This document shows, piece after piece, positions 34,146 through 46,528 of a stretch of 64,000 nucleotides of DNA. Origin of the DNA: Apium graveolens (taxonomy: Eukaryota; Streptophyta; Magnoliopsida; Apiales; Apiaceae). The position numbers and the translations under genes are program-made. Position 1 is the first letter of the stretch. Each line of letters starts with the position of its first letter. The stretch spans positions 119,433,797-119,497,796 of the forward strand of contig NC_133652.1 of NCBI RefSeq assembly GCF_009905375.1. Reading direction: 5' to 3'. Under the pieces are notes generated by a model. It saw nothing but the letters and a program-made list of their open reading frames with translations, did not search any database and was not told where the DNA came from.

Positions 34146-34710
34146 TGTTAGATATATTTGAGATGTCATGTCTAATATGTTTCATGTTTAGCTTTCAGAT
34201 CTTAACAAACAGGAAATATCAGGACTTACTAGAATCAGTACTTACTGAAAGTCAGAACTTCATATCAGAACTTAAGGTCATATCAGAACTTAAGTACGGG
34301 AGGACTTACAGTTAAGGAAGGAAGCTGATTTAAAGTAGAAGATCGAGACTAAAACAAAAGAAGATATGCATGGAAAGAATTAGAAGACTGGAAGACTTGT
34401 ATAAGATATCTGATTGATATATTTTAGGAGACAGATTATATTCTATATCAATTAGAAGTTATTTTGTAACTGTGTAGTATATAAACACAGACATAGGTTT
34501 ATACTATAGGTGTTACCATTATCGAGATACATTATTTATTGTAACCTAGCAGCTCTTAGTGATATTTATTCATCACTGAGAGAGAATAGTTCCACTGTAA
34601 CGGAATTTATTATATTGAATATATCTGTTTACTGTTACTTGTGTTCAAGATCGATTTGATTGTAATAACACTGTATTCAACCCCCTTCTATAGTGTTGTG
34701 TGACCTAACA
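34146..34710 (+). repeat. 3' LTR of Sirevirus A
   Basis: 565 bp from TGTTAGATATATTTGAG to GTGACCTAACA, with the CACTGTATTCAACCCCCTTC run near the end typical of Sirevirus LTRs as I know them. TATATAAA lies at 34478-34485; ATCAGAACTTAAG motifs at 34253-34294 lie upstream of it. It abuts Sirevirus E LTR sequence at 34711. Confidence 0.85.
34478..34485 (+). promoter_or_regulatory. TATA box of Sirevirus A LTR
   Basis: TATATAAA followed by ACACAGAC; the truncated sister LTR has TATATAAACACAAC at 11700. Confidence 0.6.
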
Positions 34711-35706
34711 GTTTTAAGTCAAGATATCGATAAGTCACAGATCAAGCAATATAGAGAAGTCATTCGAGAACTCCAGAATGAAATATCAAGGAGTCCAAAA
34801 TGGGTTATAGAGAAGTCTCAAATATCGACAATTCAAATGAAGATATTAAGATTGGAGATATCGACAAGTAAAAATGAAGATGTGAAGATTGGAGATATCG
34901 ACAAGTCAAATTATCATTAGAGATCTCAGAGATATCGACAAGTCAAAATGTATATAGAGATCTCTGAGATATCGGCAAGTCAATTATACATGTAGAGATC
35001 TCAGATATATAGACAAGTCATTTAGCAATGCAAATATCAGGAGACCTCGACAAGTCAATTATACCTATAGAGAACTCAGAGATCTCGATAAGTCATTATA
35101 CTTATCGAGATGTCACTTCTCTATTGAACAAACTAGAGATCTCGACATGCCTCTTAAATACAGAATGCAAACAAATGAAGATTCAAGATTATCAGTCAAC
35201 AAATAATCTATCAACTAGATTGAAAAGTGTACAAAGTAGTTGGGGAGAATACAATATCAAGGGCCAAGATTAACTAGACAAAGGATGGTCACAGACCTGC
35301 AAGATTCTATACAGATTTGCTAAGCCAGGAATGGAAATAGAAAAAGGTTGCTTTAGAAAAGGGTTTAGTACATTTTAGTGCAAGTTTTGTAAACTCGTGC
35401 TGGTATTGTATATAGCATGCACGGGGCCTTAATTTAGAAGCAACAAACAAGTTCAACACTCTTACATTCTCTCAAGATAGAAGCTGAGTTCTTTACTTAC
35501 AAAGAACCCTGGATTTATAGCAAGACATAACTTTATTTTAATACAAAATTCAGTGAGTTTTGAAATATTATGTTTGCTAGTTTATTTTTACTAACATAGT
35601 ATAATTGCATTTCTTATCTGCTTTGTTCATACGACCAAACAAATCTGAAAAGGCTTAAAAAATATCCAAACACATTCACCCCCAATGCTATATTCAATAT
35701 CTAACA
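34711..35706 (+). repeat. 5' LTR of Sirevirus E (start probably lost)
   Basis: Ends ATATTCAATATCTAACA at 35706 before the primer-binding site. The beginning is not a TG terminus; Sirevirus A's LTR abuts it. It carries about ten GATATCGACAAGTCA / CTCGATAAGTC motifs (34719-35150), and a TATA-like GTATATAGC near 35408. No gene inside. Confidence 0.75.
34719..35150. repeat. GATAAGTCA motif array in E LTR
   Basis: Units such as ATATCGATAAGTCA, ATATCGACAAGTCA, CTCGACAAGTCA and CTCGATAAGTCA recur about ten times, usually preceded by GAGAT. The same motif fills the pol-ORF3 spacer at 62665-63145. Confidence 0.88.
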
Positions 35707-35708
35707 AG

Positions 35709-35720
35709 TGGTATCAGAGC
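35709..35720 (+). other. Primer-binding site of Sirevirus E
   Basis: TGGTATCAGAGC, exact complement pattern of initiator tRNA-Met 3' end, two bases after the LTR end. Confidence 0.92.
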
Positions 35721-35756
35721 AAAATCTGAAAATAAACAGATCAAGATATTGGAAGA

Positions 35757-37943
35757 ATGAATATACAAAAGATAAGAAGTATAAAGATACCGACCTTTGA
35801 TAAAATCAACTACACATTATGGAAGAAAAAGATGATGTTGTTTCTAAGGATGGCCAACCCTTTGTACATTTAGATTCTGAAGAATGGATCTTTCACCCCT
35901 ATGGAAAGGATTAAAGAATCTACAGATGGAGACATGGTAATCCCACCTCATTATTGTCCTAAAGATCCTTCAAAATACACAGAATTTAAGAAGGAAAAAG
36001 TCTCACTTGATAGCGGCCTACAATTATTCCTGATAGAGTCACTTGACAATGTCATGTACAATAATATTGTTAACTGTGACACATCCAAGCAAATCTGGGA
36101 GAAAATTGAGATACTGTGTGAAGGTACAGAGGACGTTAGGTCAAATAAAAGGAGAATATCAGTGTCTTAGTATGAGGGTTTTATGGAAAAACTAAAGAAG
36201 AATGTTACTGATGTGTTTGAAAGATTTAACAAGCTGATAAATGACTTGCAGCTTCATGACAAGTACTATGAAGATGAGGAGGTTAACTTGAAGTTTTTGT
36301 TCACCCGTCCTGACCATCTTGAACCGAAAATATCATCCATTAGAGAAGGAAGAGACTTGAGCAGGATAACACTAGAGGTTTTATATGAGATTTTGAAAAT
36401 ATATGAACTGGAAATGATTCAAAGAAAATTCTTAAGAACCGGCCAAGGGCATTGTTGATGGAACAAGTACACTAGTTGTTAATAACAACAAGTCATCTGA
36501 TGATGAACTAGAAATCCAGACTCCAGCTGTCTCAAGTATTGAGCAAAAAAATAAGGAGCCAATGAAGCAAGTTATTCTGGAACTTGAAGAAAATGAGTTA
36601 TATACATTAGATGAACTGGATGAGTTAGATCAATCCATGGCTTATCTGGCCAGAAAATTCTCTAATATTAGAGTGAAAAGCCAAAGTTCTTCAAGAGTAA
36701 AAGACATATATCTAACAAGGACAACAGCTGTAAAGGAAATGGACAATACACCCCTGGTGATAAAAGTGGCTACAAGACTGGATCTGTTGACATATAAAAA
36801 ATAAGGTGCTTCAATTGTGATGAATTGGGCCACTTTGCTACTGAATGCAGGAAGCCTAAGAAGTTGAAGAAATATAAAGCAAATCTTGAGTTGGAGGCAA
36901 AGTATGAAGCTCTCTTGGAGAAGCAACATAATAAAGCTTACATTACAGAATGAAAGAGTTAGGATGACACTGATGATGATGATGACAATAAGGAGTTTGG
37001 AAATTATGTACTCATGGAAATAGATCAAGGAGAGTCATCCTCATCAAAAATAGAGGTAACCACTCTTACCACTATAGATTTAAATACAAGTTAATATAAA
37101 GAGACTGTTGAAAAGATGAGCATAGAGGTGTTCCACATTCATACTAGCATGGTGGCAGCTACTGAGGAGGTTAGTAGGCTGTCAAAAGCTAATAAGAAGC
37201 TTGAGAATGAAAAAGAAGAATTTGAGATGTTGCTTGTGGAGCTTGAGACAGTCAAGCAAGAAAATAAATATTTGAAGAACAAGCTGAAGTGTGCTAGTGA
37301 AATAGAAGCTGTGTTGAGGGAAAAGATAGAGAAGAATGAAGTGAATTTGAAGTCATTTAGGAATGCTTCTCAGTTAGTTGATCAATACCATGAGAAGAAC
37401 AAACCATGTGCTAATATAGCCATTGGCCTTGACTATGATGTTTTGAACAACAACAAGAAAATTGAAGGTGATAGAGGCAAAACAATTACAAATGAAGATA
37501 TCCCAGTTATGCTGAGGAAAGTTGATGCACCTTTATTCCAAGCATATGAAGTCAATTTCAGTGAACTTGAGTTGGTTATCAAGAAAGAGCTTGCAGATGA
37601 GGACAATGAAAATAAGTGCACAGAAATAACTCCAACCTCTAAAACTGAAAAGAAGCCCAGGTTTTAAGACAACTGTCAAGGAAATTAAAACTGAGAATGA
37701 AGGAAAGAAAAAGAGGAACATGAATGGGAATATTGGAGTAAACAAAAGTAATAACTTTGCATTTGTGGCAGATGCTCCCAAGAAACAGTGTCAACAGTGT
37801 GGCTTTGTGAATCATCTAACTCACCTTTATTAAAAGGTTGTTAGTAAGCCAGTAGTGGGAGCATTCAAGCATAATGAAGCAAAGAATGAAGATCCCTACT
37901 CATTCTATGACAAGTTTGATTGCATTCCTTGCAACATGAAAGT
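35757..37943 (+). pseudogene. Sirevirus E gag
   Basis: Starts MNIQKIRSIKIPTFDKINYT at the first ATG after the primer-binding site. UBN2-type Gag core: LFLIESLDNVMYNNIVNCD, IWEKIEILCEGTEDV, LYEILKIYELEM. In-frame stops lie near 35871, 36168-36170 and 36456-36458, with a frame change near 36460-36560. A CCHC knuckle (CFNCDELGHFATEC) is at 36807-36848. A long coiled coil (37116-37400, ANKKLENEKEEFEMLLVELE) and a second Cys pair CQQCG near 37790 follow. The layout matches Sirevirus G's Gag. It is cut by gypsy H at 37943. Confidence 0.85.
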
Positions 37944-40900
37944 TATGGCTCCCTCCAAACCCGGGTCAGAAGTTTGGGGTCCACACACACACACACACAC
38001 CTTATCTATAACCTGCTTATAATAATAATAAAGATAATAATAATATGCATTGACCCTACTTACCAACTACCACGTACCGTAACAGGTTAAAGTATGCACA
38101 CAAGCCACACACACACACTTTATATTACACACGTCCAAATCCCAACTATTCAAACTCAGAACTGAATATTAAACATTATTACAAACTTCTTAAACTATCT
38201 CAAAAGCTGTCTGCTAGCTTAACTTGATCAACCTGGACCCCTAGCTCTCGCACTGGATTGGGGATCCTCGCTACCCACTGGTTCCTTCTTAACTGGAAAA
38301 GAACATAAATAACATCGCACAAATGAGCTTACTAGCTCAGCAAGTCACAATGACAAGACTGAGAATAATGATCATCAAGTGAAAAGGGTTAAGGTGTTAA
38401 GTGAACAATGATTAATGATTTAGAATTGGATATTATATTTTCATTTTAAAAACCAAGATTAGGTTGCTGATCAGTCACGCACTAACCCCGAGCAAGGGAC
38501 ACATCTCTACTCTAATTACTGGATCCAAGGCACACATTGGCCTAACTTGACCACCAATCTGGTCTGACCACCAATCTGGTCCACAATTTTATAAAACTAT
38601 CCAATTCTAACATAATAATAGAATAATCAATGTAAAGCAATAAACAAAATCATAAACAACATCGGAGGTTCAATAACGAGATGATTTCAATTTTCACAAA
38701 GGAACAATATCGCAATTTCAAAGAATGGTTGTTAGGTAATGAAAGAATTGGATAACAAAGGAATCAACGTTTCAAGGTTACAAGGATTTGGTTTTTCTTC
38801 AAAGCATAGGGTACAATGGTTTGAATACGTAAGTCATTTGATTCTGTGGTTGGTATTTAGTTTGTATGTATTTGTGGAGTAGTATCGTATATCTGTTGTT
38901 TGTACTCGGGTATTTAACAATCAATGGTTCAGAAAGAATAAGGTTTATGGCTCAAAGATCAATAACTGGAATCAAGGTTTAGGGTTTAGTGCTTCAAAGC
39001 ACTTGCAATATAAAACAGGACTATCAATCAATTACAATATATCTCGAGAAAGTTCAGAACACTTGTCTGGTACTAGCTTGCTATACTGCACTAACTTCCA
39101 ATCACAACCGTCTTATTCCTCGACTATCTGCTTTCCTTTCCTAAGCCTTGCCTCTTCTGCTCACATATCATAAGCATCTATCAATACTCAACTCATACGA
39201 TTCTAGTCGGTATACACTTCTATCTACCCTTCATTTTACCCAAATCCGACTAACGGATTGAAAGTTACGCTATAAACAAGTAAACACCGAACATATAGAC
39301 CGACAGTCAAACAACAAGTCACATATAACACTTAACACATCAAACAATCAATTATATATCATTTATAAAGGAGTCTCGGGTCATAAACAAGCTTTCAGGT
39401 ATTTAATATGATTTTTAATACATTTTTCGGAATTAAAACGGGTCGTTAGATCAATTTTAAAGCAATAAACATGGTTCGGTTGGCCACATCTGGCTTCAAA
39501 ATAATTTTCTAATAATTATCGAGCCTTGAAAACAATTTAAAGTAATATTTTAAAGCTCGATATTATTTTTCGAAATTTTTAATCATTAATAAATAATTAA
39601 ATCTAATTAAATAATTAATTAAAATCAATTAATAATTAATTAAATCAATTAATCAATTAATTTTCGAATTAATTAACCAATTAACTAATTAATTAGTAAC
39701 TAAAATTAATTAACTAATTAATTCAGATTTATTTTTGAATTAAAAATAATTTGTGGAATTTAAATAATAATTTTTGGAATTTTCAGAAATTAAAAACGAA
39801 TTTTTATAATTAAAATAAATAGGAAATATGATTTTTAAATATTTTATAAACAGGAATCCTAAATTTGCAAGTTCTGGAAAGTTCAGGGACTGAACTTCAT
39901 CGTTTTCAAAACAATAGGGACTAAAGTGCAATTTTGCACCCCCCGACGCCGGAAAACGCCCTGTCTCGCCGGAGACGGCGTTCCCAGAATCCTCACACCT
40001 CCACAAGCTCCAGATTTAATCTACACAACACCAGGAACACAACCATGCAATCAAATCATTCTAATAACCCCTGAGTTGGCCGGAAAATGGCCAAGAAACT
40101 CACCTGTTTCCGGTAACCCGACGTAAACTTCAAAACACAACTCCCTTCGATTCAGGGATCCTCTGTTAACAAGCTATACACCAATCGATTGCAAATTTCA
40201 TAAGGAACACAACCCACTATATTTTAACACCTAATAATATCTAGAACAAAAAGCCTTAAATTTCAATTAAGAACATTCATACGGGTTATAAACCCTAATT
40301 TTAGAATTCGAAAATTAAACTCAATTTTGAACATGTTATTGAACTCCAAATCAGTCATATGATATATGAAAATCATCAGAAAAACAAGCTCTACAACATG
40401 CAAGCATCAAATCATTCAAACAATCATCCGAACAAAAATTCATATTTTTAATCAAAATAAGTTGAAAATAAATAAAATTACAGAAAATAAACCTTTGATT
40501 CTGCAGTGATATGAAGCACAAATTCTGATAGTATATTTCAAGATCTTTGATTTGAGTACTCGAGCTTCACCAACGAATTCCGGTAATACACTGAAATTGA
40601 GGTTTGATTGTCGGTAGGTTTTATGAAATTAGGGGTTTTCTCTGGAAAATTCTATAATTACTGTTTGCTTTTGGTATGAAATAAAAAACGGTAAAGGCTG
40701 TTTATAATTACGGAAAATTAGTATCCCGTTGGATCATTCCGGATATAAAATGGTATATTTATTTATAAATACAGATCCAAACGGTACCGGTTTTCGGGAT
40801 AATTATCCAAATAAGTACAATTTGTACTGCGGTCTTGGTCTCAGCGCCTGGTTACACGTATTACAAGGTGATAATTGTAATAGTTTAATAAAAAGATCCC

Positions 40901-41387
40901 GTTTATCGAAAATACGAGTTTTATTGAGTTACCGAAATGAATAATGTATCAAAAATATTGCGCCGGGATCCGCGCAGGACAAAACGTATGCCAGATCGAA
41001 AAAGTCGAAACATGGAAGATGCTCAGAATATTGCAATTAGGTTAGGAAGGAGTGCTCGGAAGAGTTTAAGGTTATAAGAACGTAAAAACGGGTGACGTCG
41101 GTTGGTTCCCGATTATATAAAATAGTTTATAAATACTTCGGAAAAAGAATTTATAAAATCCATATATTTCCTATAAAATCATAAATCAACATAAAAATAA
41201 ATAGGAAGATATGACAATTATCAATATTTTATTTTGGACATATAAAAATTAAAATACTCAATTGATATTATTTTTAAACATCCAAATACATATACCACTT
41301 AACAATTAATTCACAGAATAAATACTGAACATGCATAATATTTATTTATTAGCAAAAATAATTACACGATATATCCCAGATATTACA
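37944..41387 (-). repeat. 3' LTR of gypsy H
   Basis: Plus-strand text runs from TATGGCTCCCTCCAAACC to CCAGATATTACA; on the minus strand it starts TGTAATATC right after the polypurine tract. It includes a (CA)n run at 37982-38000, an AATTAATTA-rich block (39590-39730) and a GC-richer patch (39930-40000). Near-identical to 55550-59001. No convincing gene. Confidence 0.9.
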
Positions 41388-41400
41388 TCCTTCCCCCCTT
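41388..41400 (-). other. Polypurine tract of gypsy H
   Basis: AAGGGGGGAAGGA on the minus strand, immediately before TGTAATATC of the 3' LTR. Confidence 0.9.
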
Positions 41401-41425
41401 GAAAGGATTCTGTCCTCAGAATCTC

Positions 41426-41803
41426 CTAAGAAAACAAATGAGGGTACTTTTCTCTCATGTCACTCTCTAACTCCAAGGTTGACTCTTCAACCTTTGGGTT
41501 TCCCCACAATACTCTTACTAACTTTACCACTTTATTTCTTAACACTTTATCTCTTTCTTCTAGAATCTCTATCGGACTCTCTACATATGACAAATCTGCT
41601 TGAAGCTCTATTGGCTCATATTCGATTATATGCCTGGAGTCTGGATTATACTTCTTGAGCATCGATACGTGAAAAACATTGTGAATGTGCTTCATATGCG
41701 GAGGTAATGCCAACTCGTAAGCTACTTTTCCAACACGTTTTAGAATCTCAAAAGGTCCAACATATCTTGGGCTCAGTTTTCCTTTCTTTCCAAATCGTGT
41801 CAA
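41426..41803 (-). pseudogene. Gypsy H integrase C-terminus with chromodomain-like tail
   Basis: The frame reads KLSPRYVGPFEILKRVGKVA and LPPHMKHIHNVFHVSMLKKY, the GPY/F module ending gypsy integrases. It continues with YVESPIEILEERDKVLRNK, VKLVRVLWGNPKVEESTLEL and MREKYPHLF, the pattern of the C-terminal chromodomain of Tekay-type chromoviruses. That domain steers integration to heterochromatin in characterised members. Its frame is continuous with RT upstream apart from stops. The stop at 41426-41428 is probably genuine. Confidence 0.85.
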
Positions 41804-42889
41804 TCCTTTCCATGGCGATACTTTCAGTAATACCAGATTTCCTTCTTTGAATTCTATATCTTTCCTTGATTGATCTGCATATTTCCTTTGACTGTCTTAT
41901 GGTGCTATCAATCTCTTCTGGATGACTTCAATAACTTCCTTCGTCTCTTACACCAATTCAGGTCCAAGTATTTTGCGTTCTCCTACTTCGTCCCAATATA
42001 CGGGAGATCGACATTTGCGTCCATAAAGAGCTTCATAGGGTCACATCCCAATACTGGTATGATAACTGTTGTTGTAAGCAAATTCTACCAAGGGTAAATG
42101 CTCGTCCCAACTTCCTTTGAAATCAATGGCACAAACATGTAACATGTCTTCGATTATCTGTATTGTTCTTTCACTCTGGCCGTCCGTCTGTGGGTGGTAA
42201 GTCGTACTCATATTCAGTCTCGTTCCCAAACATTCTTGAAAACTCTTCCAAAATCTTTAATTAAATCTTGGATCTCTATCGGATACGATAGACACAGGGA
42301 CTCCATGACGAACTACGATTTCTTTCAGGTACATATGGACTAACTTGTCTAGTGAAAATCTTTCATTTATAGGCAGAAAATAAGCTGACTTAGTAAGTCT
42401 GTCCACTATAACCCAAATGGCATCATGATTAGCTTTCGTTCTTGGTAATCCGACTATGAAATCCATGGCAATATGCTCCCACTTCCACTCTGGAATCTCC
42501 AATGGCTGCAACAATCCACTTGGTCTGTGATGCTCTGCTTTAACTTTCTGACATATATAACATCTGCTAACCCATTCTGCAATTTCCCTCTTCATATTGG
42601 GCCACCAATAATTTTCCTTTAAATCTCTGTACATCTTGGTACTTCCTGGATGGATTGAATACCTTGAATTATGAGCTTCCTATAAAATTTTATTCTTCAA
42701 CTCCGTTACTGGTGGAATCTAAATTCTAGAAGAAAACCTAAGAATACCTTGATCATCCTTTTGTGTGGACAATTCTTCACCTACCAAATGATTTATGTCC
42801 TGATCCATTATCTCTTCTTGACACTTCCTTATCTTCTCTAATAACTCCGGCTGGAAAGTCATACTATACACTTTTGCTTCATCAGGCTT
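41804..42889 (-). pseudogene. Gypsy H integrase
   Basis: Zinc-finger part: [20 protein letters not shown] then [16 protein letters not shown], giving HHCC. Core: [15 protein letters not shown] with the first catalytic Asp, [26 protein letters not shown] with the second, and [17 protein letters not shown] with the Glu. The DDE triad is therefore present. Stops interrupt at 42257-42259 and 42041-42043 and near 42680-42720, all in one frame with RT. Confidence 0.88.
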
Positions 42890-43560
42890 TCAAATTCTAA
42901 TCTCCAATTCCAGTTTCTGAAATTCCTTGTATATCTCTTCGGGTACTGATAACACATTCAACTTTTCTTTCCGACTTAACGCGTCCGCCACAACATTTGA
43001 TTTACCGGGATGATAGTTAATCGTGCAGTCATAATCCTTGATCAACTCTAACCATCTTCTCTGTCTCATATTAAGCTCCTTCTGTGTGAATATGTACTTC
43101 AAGCTTTTGTGATCCGTATAAATCTCACATTTTTCTCCATATAGATAATGTCTCCAAATTTTCAAAGCGAATACTATGGCTGCTAGCTCCAAGTCATGAG
43201 TAGGATACTTTTGTTCGTGTGGTTTCAATTGCCTTGACACATACGCAATCACCTTATCGTGTTGCATCAGAATGCATCCGAGTCCTTTATGAGAAACATC
43301 GCTATAGATCATAAAATTTCCTTGATCGTCTGGAAGTGACAAAACAGGTGCTATAATTAATCTTTGCTTCAATTCCTTAAAACTTTCTTCATATTTATCA
43401 TTCCATATAAACTTTTCATTTTTCCGTGTAAGCTTCGTCAATGGTGTTGCAATCCTTGAGAAATTTTGAACAAATCGACGATAATATCCCGCCAATCCCA
43501 AGAAACTTCTAACCTCTGTTGGTGTTCTCGGTCTTTCCTAATTTGTAATTTATTCAATCT
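42890..43560 (-). pseudogene. Gypsy H RNase H
   Basis: After RT the frame continues [20 protein letters not shown], then the RNase H domain: [53 protein letters not shown] and [10 protein letters not shown]. The acidic residues in YSDVS, DLELAA and YTDHKS match the gypsy RNase H active site. Stops near 43540-43552 upstream and at 42890-42892 mark decay. Same frame as RT. Confidence 0.88.
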
Positions 43561-44179
43561 TTGTTGGGTCCACTTTGATCCCTTCATTACTGACTATATG
43601 TCCTAAGAACTGAACTTCCTGTAACTAGAACTCGCACTTTGAAAATTTAGCGTATAACTTTTTCTTTCTCAAAATCTCCAAAGTTTTCCTCAAATGTTCT
43701 GCATGATCCTCTTCTGTCTTTGAATAAATCAAAATATCGTCTATGAATACAATAACAAACTTATCCAAGTATTCCTTGAAAATTCTGTTCATCAGGTCCA
43801 TGAATGCTACCGGGGCATTGGTCAATCCAAAAGACATCACTAAAAATTCATAATGTCCATACCTTGTTCTGAAAGCTGTCTTTGGTATATCCTCTGGCTT
43901 AATTTTTAGTTGATGATATCCCGATCTCAAATCGATCTTGGAGAAGTACTTGGCTCCTTTTAATTGGTCAAACAAATCATCAATTCTGGGTAACAGATAC
44001 TTGTTCTTATTTTTAAGCTTGTTGAGCTCCCGATAGTCGATGCACAGTCTCATGCTTTCATCCTTCTTCTTGACAAATAGAACCGGTGCACCCCACGGGG
44101 ATACTCTGGGTCTGATTACTCCTTTCTCTAACAGCTCTTGCAATTGCTTTGCTAGTTCCTTCATCTCAACGGGCGCCAT
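43561..44179 (-). pseudogene. Gypsy H reverse transcriptase
   Basis: [20 protein letters not shown] opens the conserved RT entry. Then come [26 protein letters not shown] text, [37 protein letters not shown] and the catalytic [11 protein letters not shown] near 43731-43750. This is a typical gypsy RT with FIDD. One in-frame TAG lies at 43625-43627 after KFSKCEF, and the frame is joined to protease by a one-base shift near 44180. Confidence 0.9.
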
Positions 44180-44806
44180 TCTGTCGGGGCCTTGGATACC
44201 GGTTCCGTTCCAGGTGCTAAGTCGATCGCAAACTCAATTTCGCTGTCTGGAGGAAGTCCTGGTAACTCATCGGGAAACACGTCTGGAAATTCATTGACTA
44301 CTGGAATATCTTCAAATTTTTCCGGCTCCTGACTTCTATCAATCACATAAGCAACGAAATGCTCGCATCCTTGTCGTAGTAACTTTTTAGCTTGAATCAT
44401 TGTTAAAAACTTCTTTACTTGCTTCTGACCCTTAAACGTTACTATCCTCTCGTCTGGCGTCTTCACCATTACCTTCTTATTTCGACAATATATCTGGGCA
44501 TCATGCTTAGATAACCAATCCATTCCTAAGATAACGTCAAACTCTCCTAGCTTAAATGGTATCAAATCTACAGAAAACTTATTACCAGAAATCTCAATCT
44601 CACAATTCCCACAAACTTGATTAACAAATATACGTTCTTGATTTGCTAATTCCACGGTCATTATTTCATTTAAATACTCAATTGGACAATTTAACTTACT
44701 AACAAAATCTTGAGAAATAAATGATCGAGTTGCTCCCGAATCTATTAACACTTTGGCACATAAAGAATTCACATTAAGCGTACATGCCACGACATCAGTA
44801 TCCTGA
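44161..44806 (-). pseudogene. Gypsy H protease
   Basis: The frame entering from the copia C junction reads ACTLNVNSLCAKVLIDSGAT, with RSFISQDFV following: the aspartic protease DSGAT active site. MTVELANQERIFVN and GEFDVILGMDWLSKHDAQI follow, the second conserved ILGMDWL block. It runs to VSKAP where a one-base deletion shifts into the RT frame. Copia C separates it from gag, but the frame is kept across the duplication. Confidence 0.88.
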
Positions 44807-44811
44807 ATAGC
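44807..44811. repeat. Target site duplication (left) of copia C
   Basis: ATAGC, identical to 53121-53125. Confidence 0.95.
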
Positions 44812-46515
44812 TGAAAGAGATATGTCCTAAGTCCAATCATGTATGAGGATTTAAGAATAACTTTTATGTAATCTGTTTTGATTTCACTGATATTAATAAA
44901 AGACTTTTTTGTTTTTATTGCGGGCTCTATCTATTTAAATGTTTAAATAAGATATACCATAGTTTAGAGTAAAGCTTTTTATGGATTGTGATGAGATCAT
45001 ATTAATGAGACCTAAAAGATGATAACTCTAAACTTAAATAGTTCCTGATCGTAGGATTACTAACTGGTAATTAATAATCCGCAAAGATCGGTACATACTA
45101 TGCTTGCTTCATTATGAAGGATGTATGTTCTCATAGACATTTGTGTGGTGACACTATAGCTAGTATGTAGGTGCTTATTATAGAATAAGTTCACTAAACA
45201 TGACTCACACAGCTGAACAACTGATGGAGTTCACTCACGTGTCAGCAGTTGTTTATATAGTGATAGTTGTACAAGTATCCTTAGACTTGAGGTCATCATA
45301 GTCATCTTGTGTACACCGAACTATGCTATGGTTTAGTTCTTAGTCTCAAGGGACAATTATAAGGGCTCTACTGGGTATAGGAATTTGTACACGAAGATAG
45401 TGTATGATCAATAAAGGATCTACCCCTTCCAGTGAAGGAAGAGAATGTTCAATGCTGATCCACTTATGCTAGTTCAGGAATCTCTGGTCAGAGTGAATGA
45501 AATTAGAAAGGAGTTTCTAATTTACATTAAATAGAACTAAACATAGTGAATGGGAAAGCAAGTGATTAAATAAGATAGGCTTGACACAAGTTCCATGCCT
45601 TGTATTTAATCGTGACATTGCAGGGTAGAAGGAATAAATTATACGGTAACTACTCACTGAATAGGTTCTTGGTATTCTAAGCAGTGAATTTATATTATCC
45701 GGATAGTCACGATATGCTGAGAAGTATCCCTCACGATGTAGAATAAATATGATTAATTAATTAATCATATTTAATGAATTAGAGAATTTATATAAATAAT
45801 GATAAAATAGTTTTATTATTATTTATTTCTACTACCGGCTTAATATTGAAACTACAGGGTCACACCATAAAAGAGAATGATTTAATGGTGGATGATTTAA
45901 TTAATAATGGCTGATAATTATTTATTTATGAAATAAATAATTAATTGGCAAATTTAATAATTGATTAAATGAGATTTAATTGATTATAAATTAATTAATA
46001 AAAGGTACTTAATATTATTAATTAAGAATTTAATTTTTGGAAATTAAATCAGGTGAGAGAATTATTTCTAAAGAGTTTAGAAAAATGATTGATAATTAAA
46101 AGGTGTTTTCATTATTAGTGAGAATAATAAAGGGTTAATAATAATAATATTTTATGGGAAAATTTTCAGCTGAAAATTTTGCCTATAAATATACTATTAT
46201 AGACCCTATTTTTGCCTCAACCAAAAAGATTTACAAAACCCTAATTCTCTCCATCTCCTCCTCCTTCATTACATCGTTTTCTTGGTGGATACCGGTGGAG
46301 TGCTTCACACTTGAGGAGCAGCTGCTAAGGACCTCCGTTCATCATTTTTGGATCGCCATTAAAGACCTTCATCTTTCCATTAACGTAAAGCTTTTTAAGG
46401 TAAACATACTGAACTACGAATTAAATATTATTTTTCGCATGGATCCTGCAGAAGGTTTCGGTTTTTGAAGATTTAAATTTACGTTTTCGTTGCGTTATGT
46501 GCTAAAAACCCTTCA
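44812..46515 (+). repeat. 5' LTR of copia C
   Basis: 1704 bp from TGAAAGAGATATGTCC to AAAAACCCTTCA. TATAAATA at 46184-46191. Similar to copia B's LTR over its first 1.5 kb but with a different end, which resembles copia F's. No gene inside. Confidence 0.95.
46184..46191 (+). promoter_or_regulatory. TATA box of copia C 5' LTR
   Basis: TATAAATA preceded by TTCAGCTGAAAATTTTGCC, conserved in all four B/C LTRs. Confidence 0.65.
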
Positions 46516-46516
46516 A

Positions 46517-46528
46517 TGGCATCAGAGC
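46517..46528 (+). other. Primer-binding site of copia C
   Basis: TGGCATCAGAGC one base after the LTR end; one mismatch to the initiator tRNA-Met complement. Confidence 0.88.

Larger units (their letters stand above)
18408..34710 (+). mobile_element. Sirevirus A, 3' two-thirds (5' part lost)
   Basis: It begins inside pol at the gypsy LTR junction, then carries RT, RNase H, a 1.5-kb spacer, a very long ORF3, polypurine tract and 3' LTR ending at 34710. Copia B (22974-30941) is inserted in ORF3. The truncated LTR plus pol fragment at 11307-12381 is from the same family and may be its displaced 5' end. However, the bases flanking the two LTRs (TAATA left, GTTTT right) do not match as a target duplication, and the two LTRs differ by sizeable indels. 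Confidence 0.8.

Noticed and set aside
11307..34710. Treating 11307 and 34146 LTRs as one intact Sirevirus pair
   Set aside because: Flanking 5-mers differ, the LTRs have large indels relative to each other, and unrelated rearranged pieces lie between.
37982..38000. (CA)n run considered as a regulatory site
   Set aside because: Ordinary microsatellite in an LTR; length differs between the two LTRs.
40729..40944. 71-codon frame repeated at 58344
   Set aside because: Both copies are at the same place in the two LTRs of gypsy H, so conservation reflects LTR identity and not coding.
46154..46468. 104-codon frame at the LTR end of copia C (also 52758)
   Set aside because: Covers TATA box and R/U5 region of the LTR; duplicated because LTRs are duplicated.
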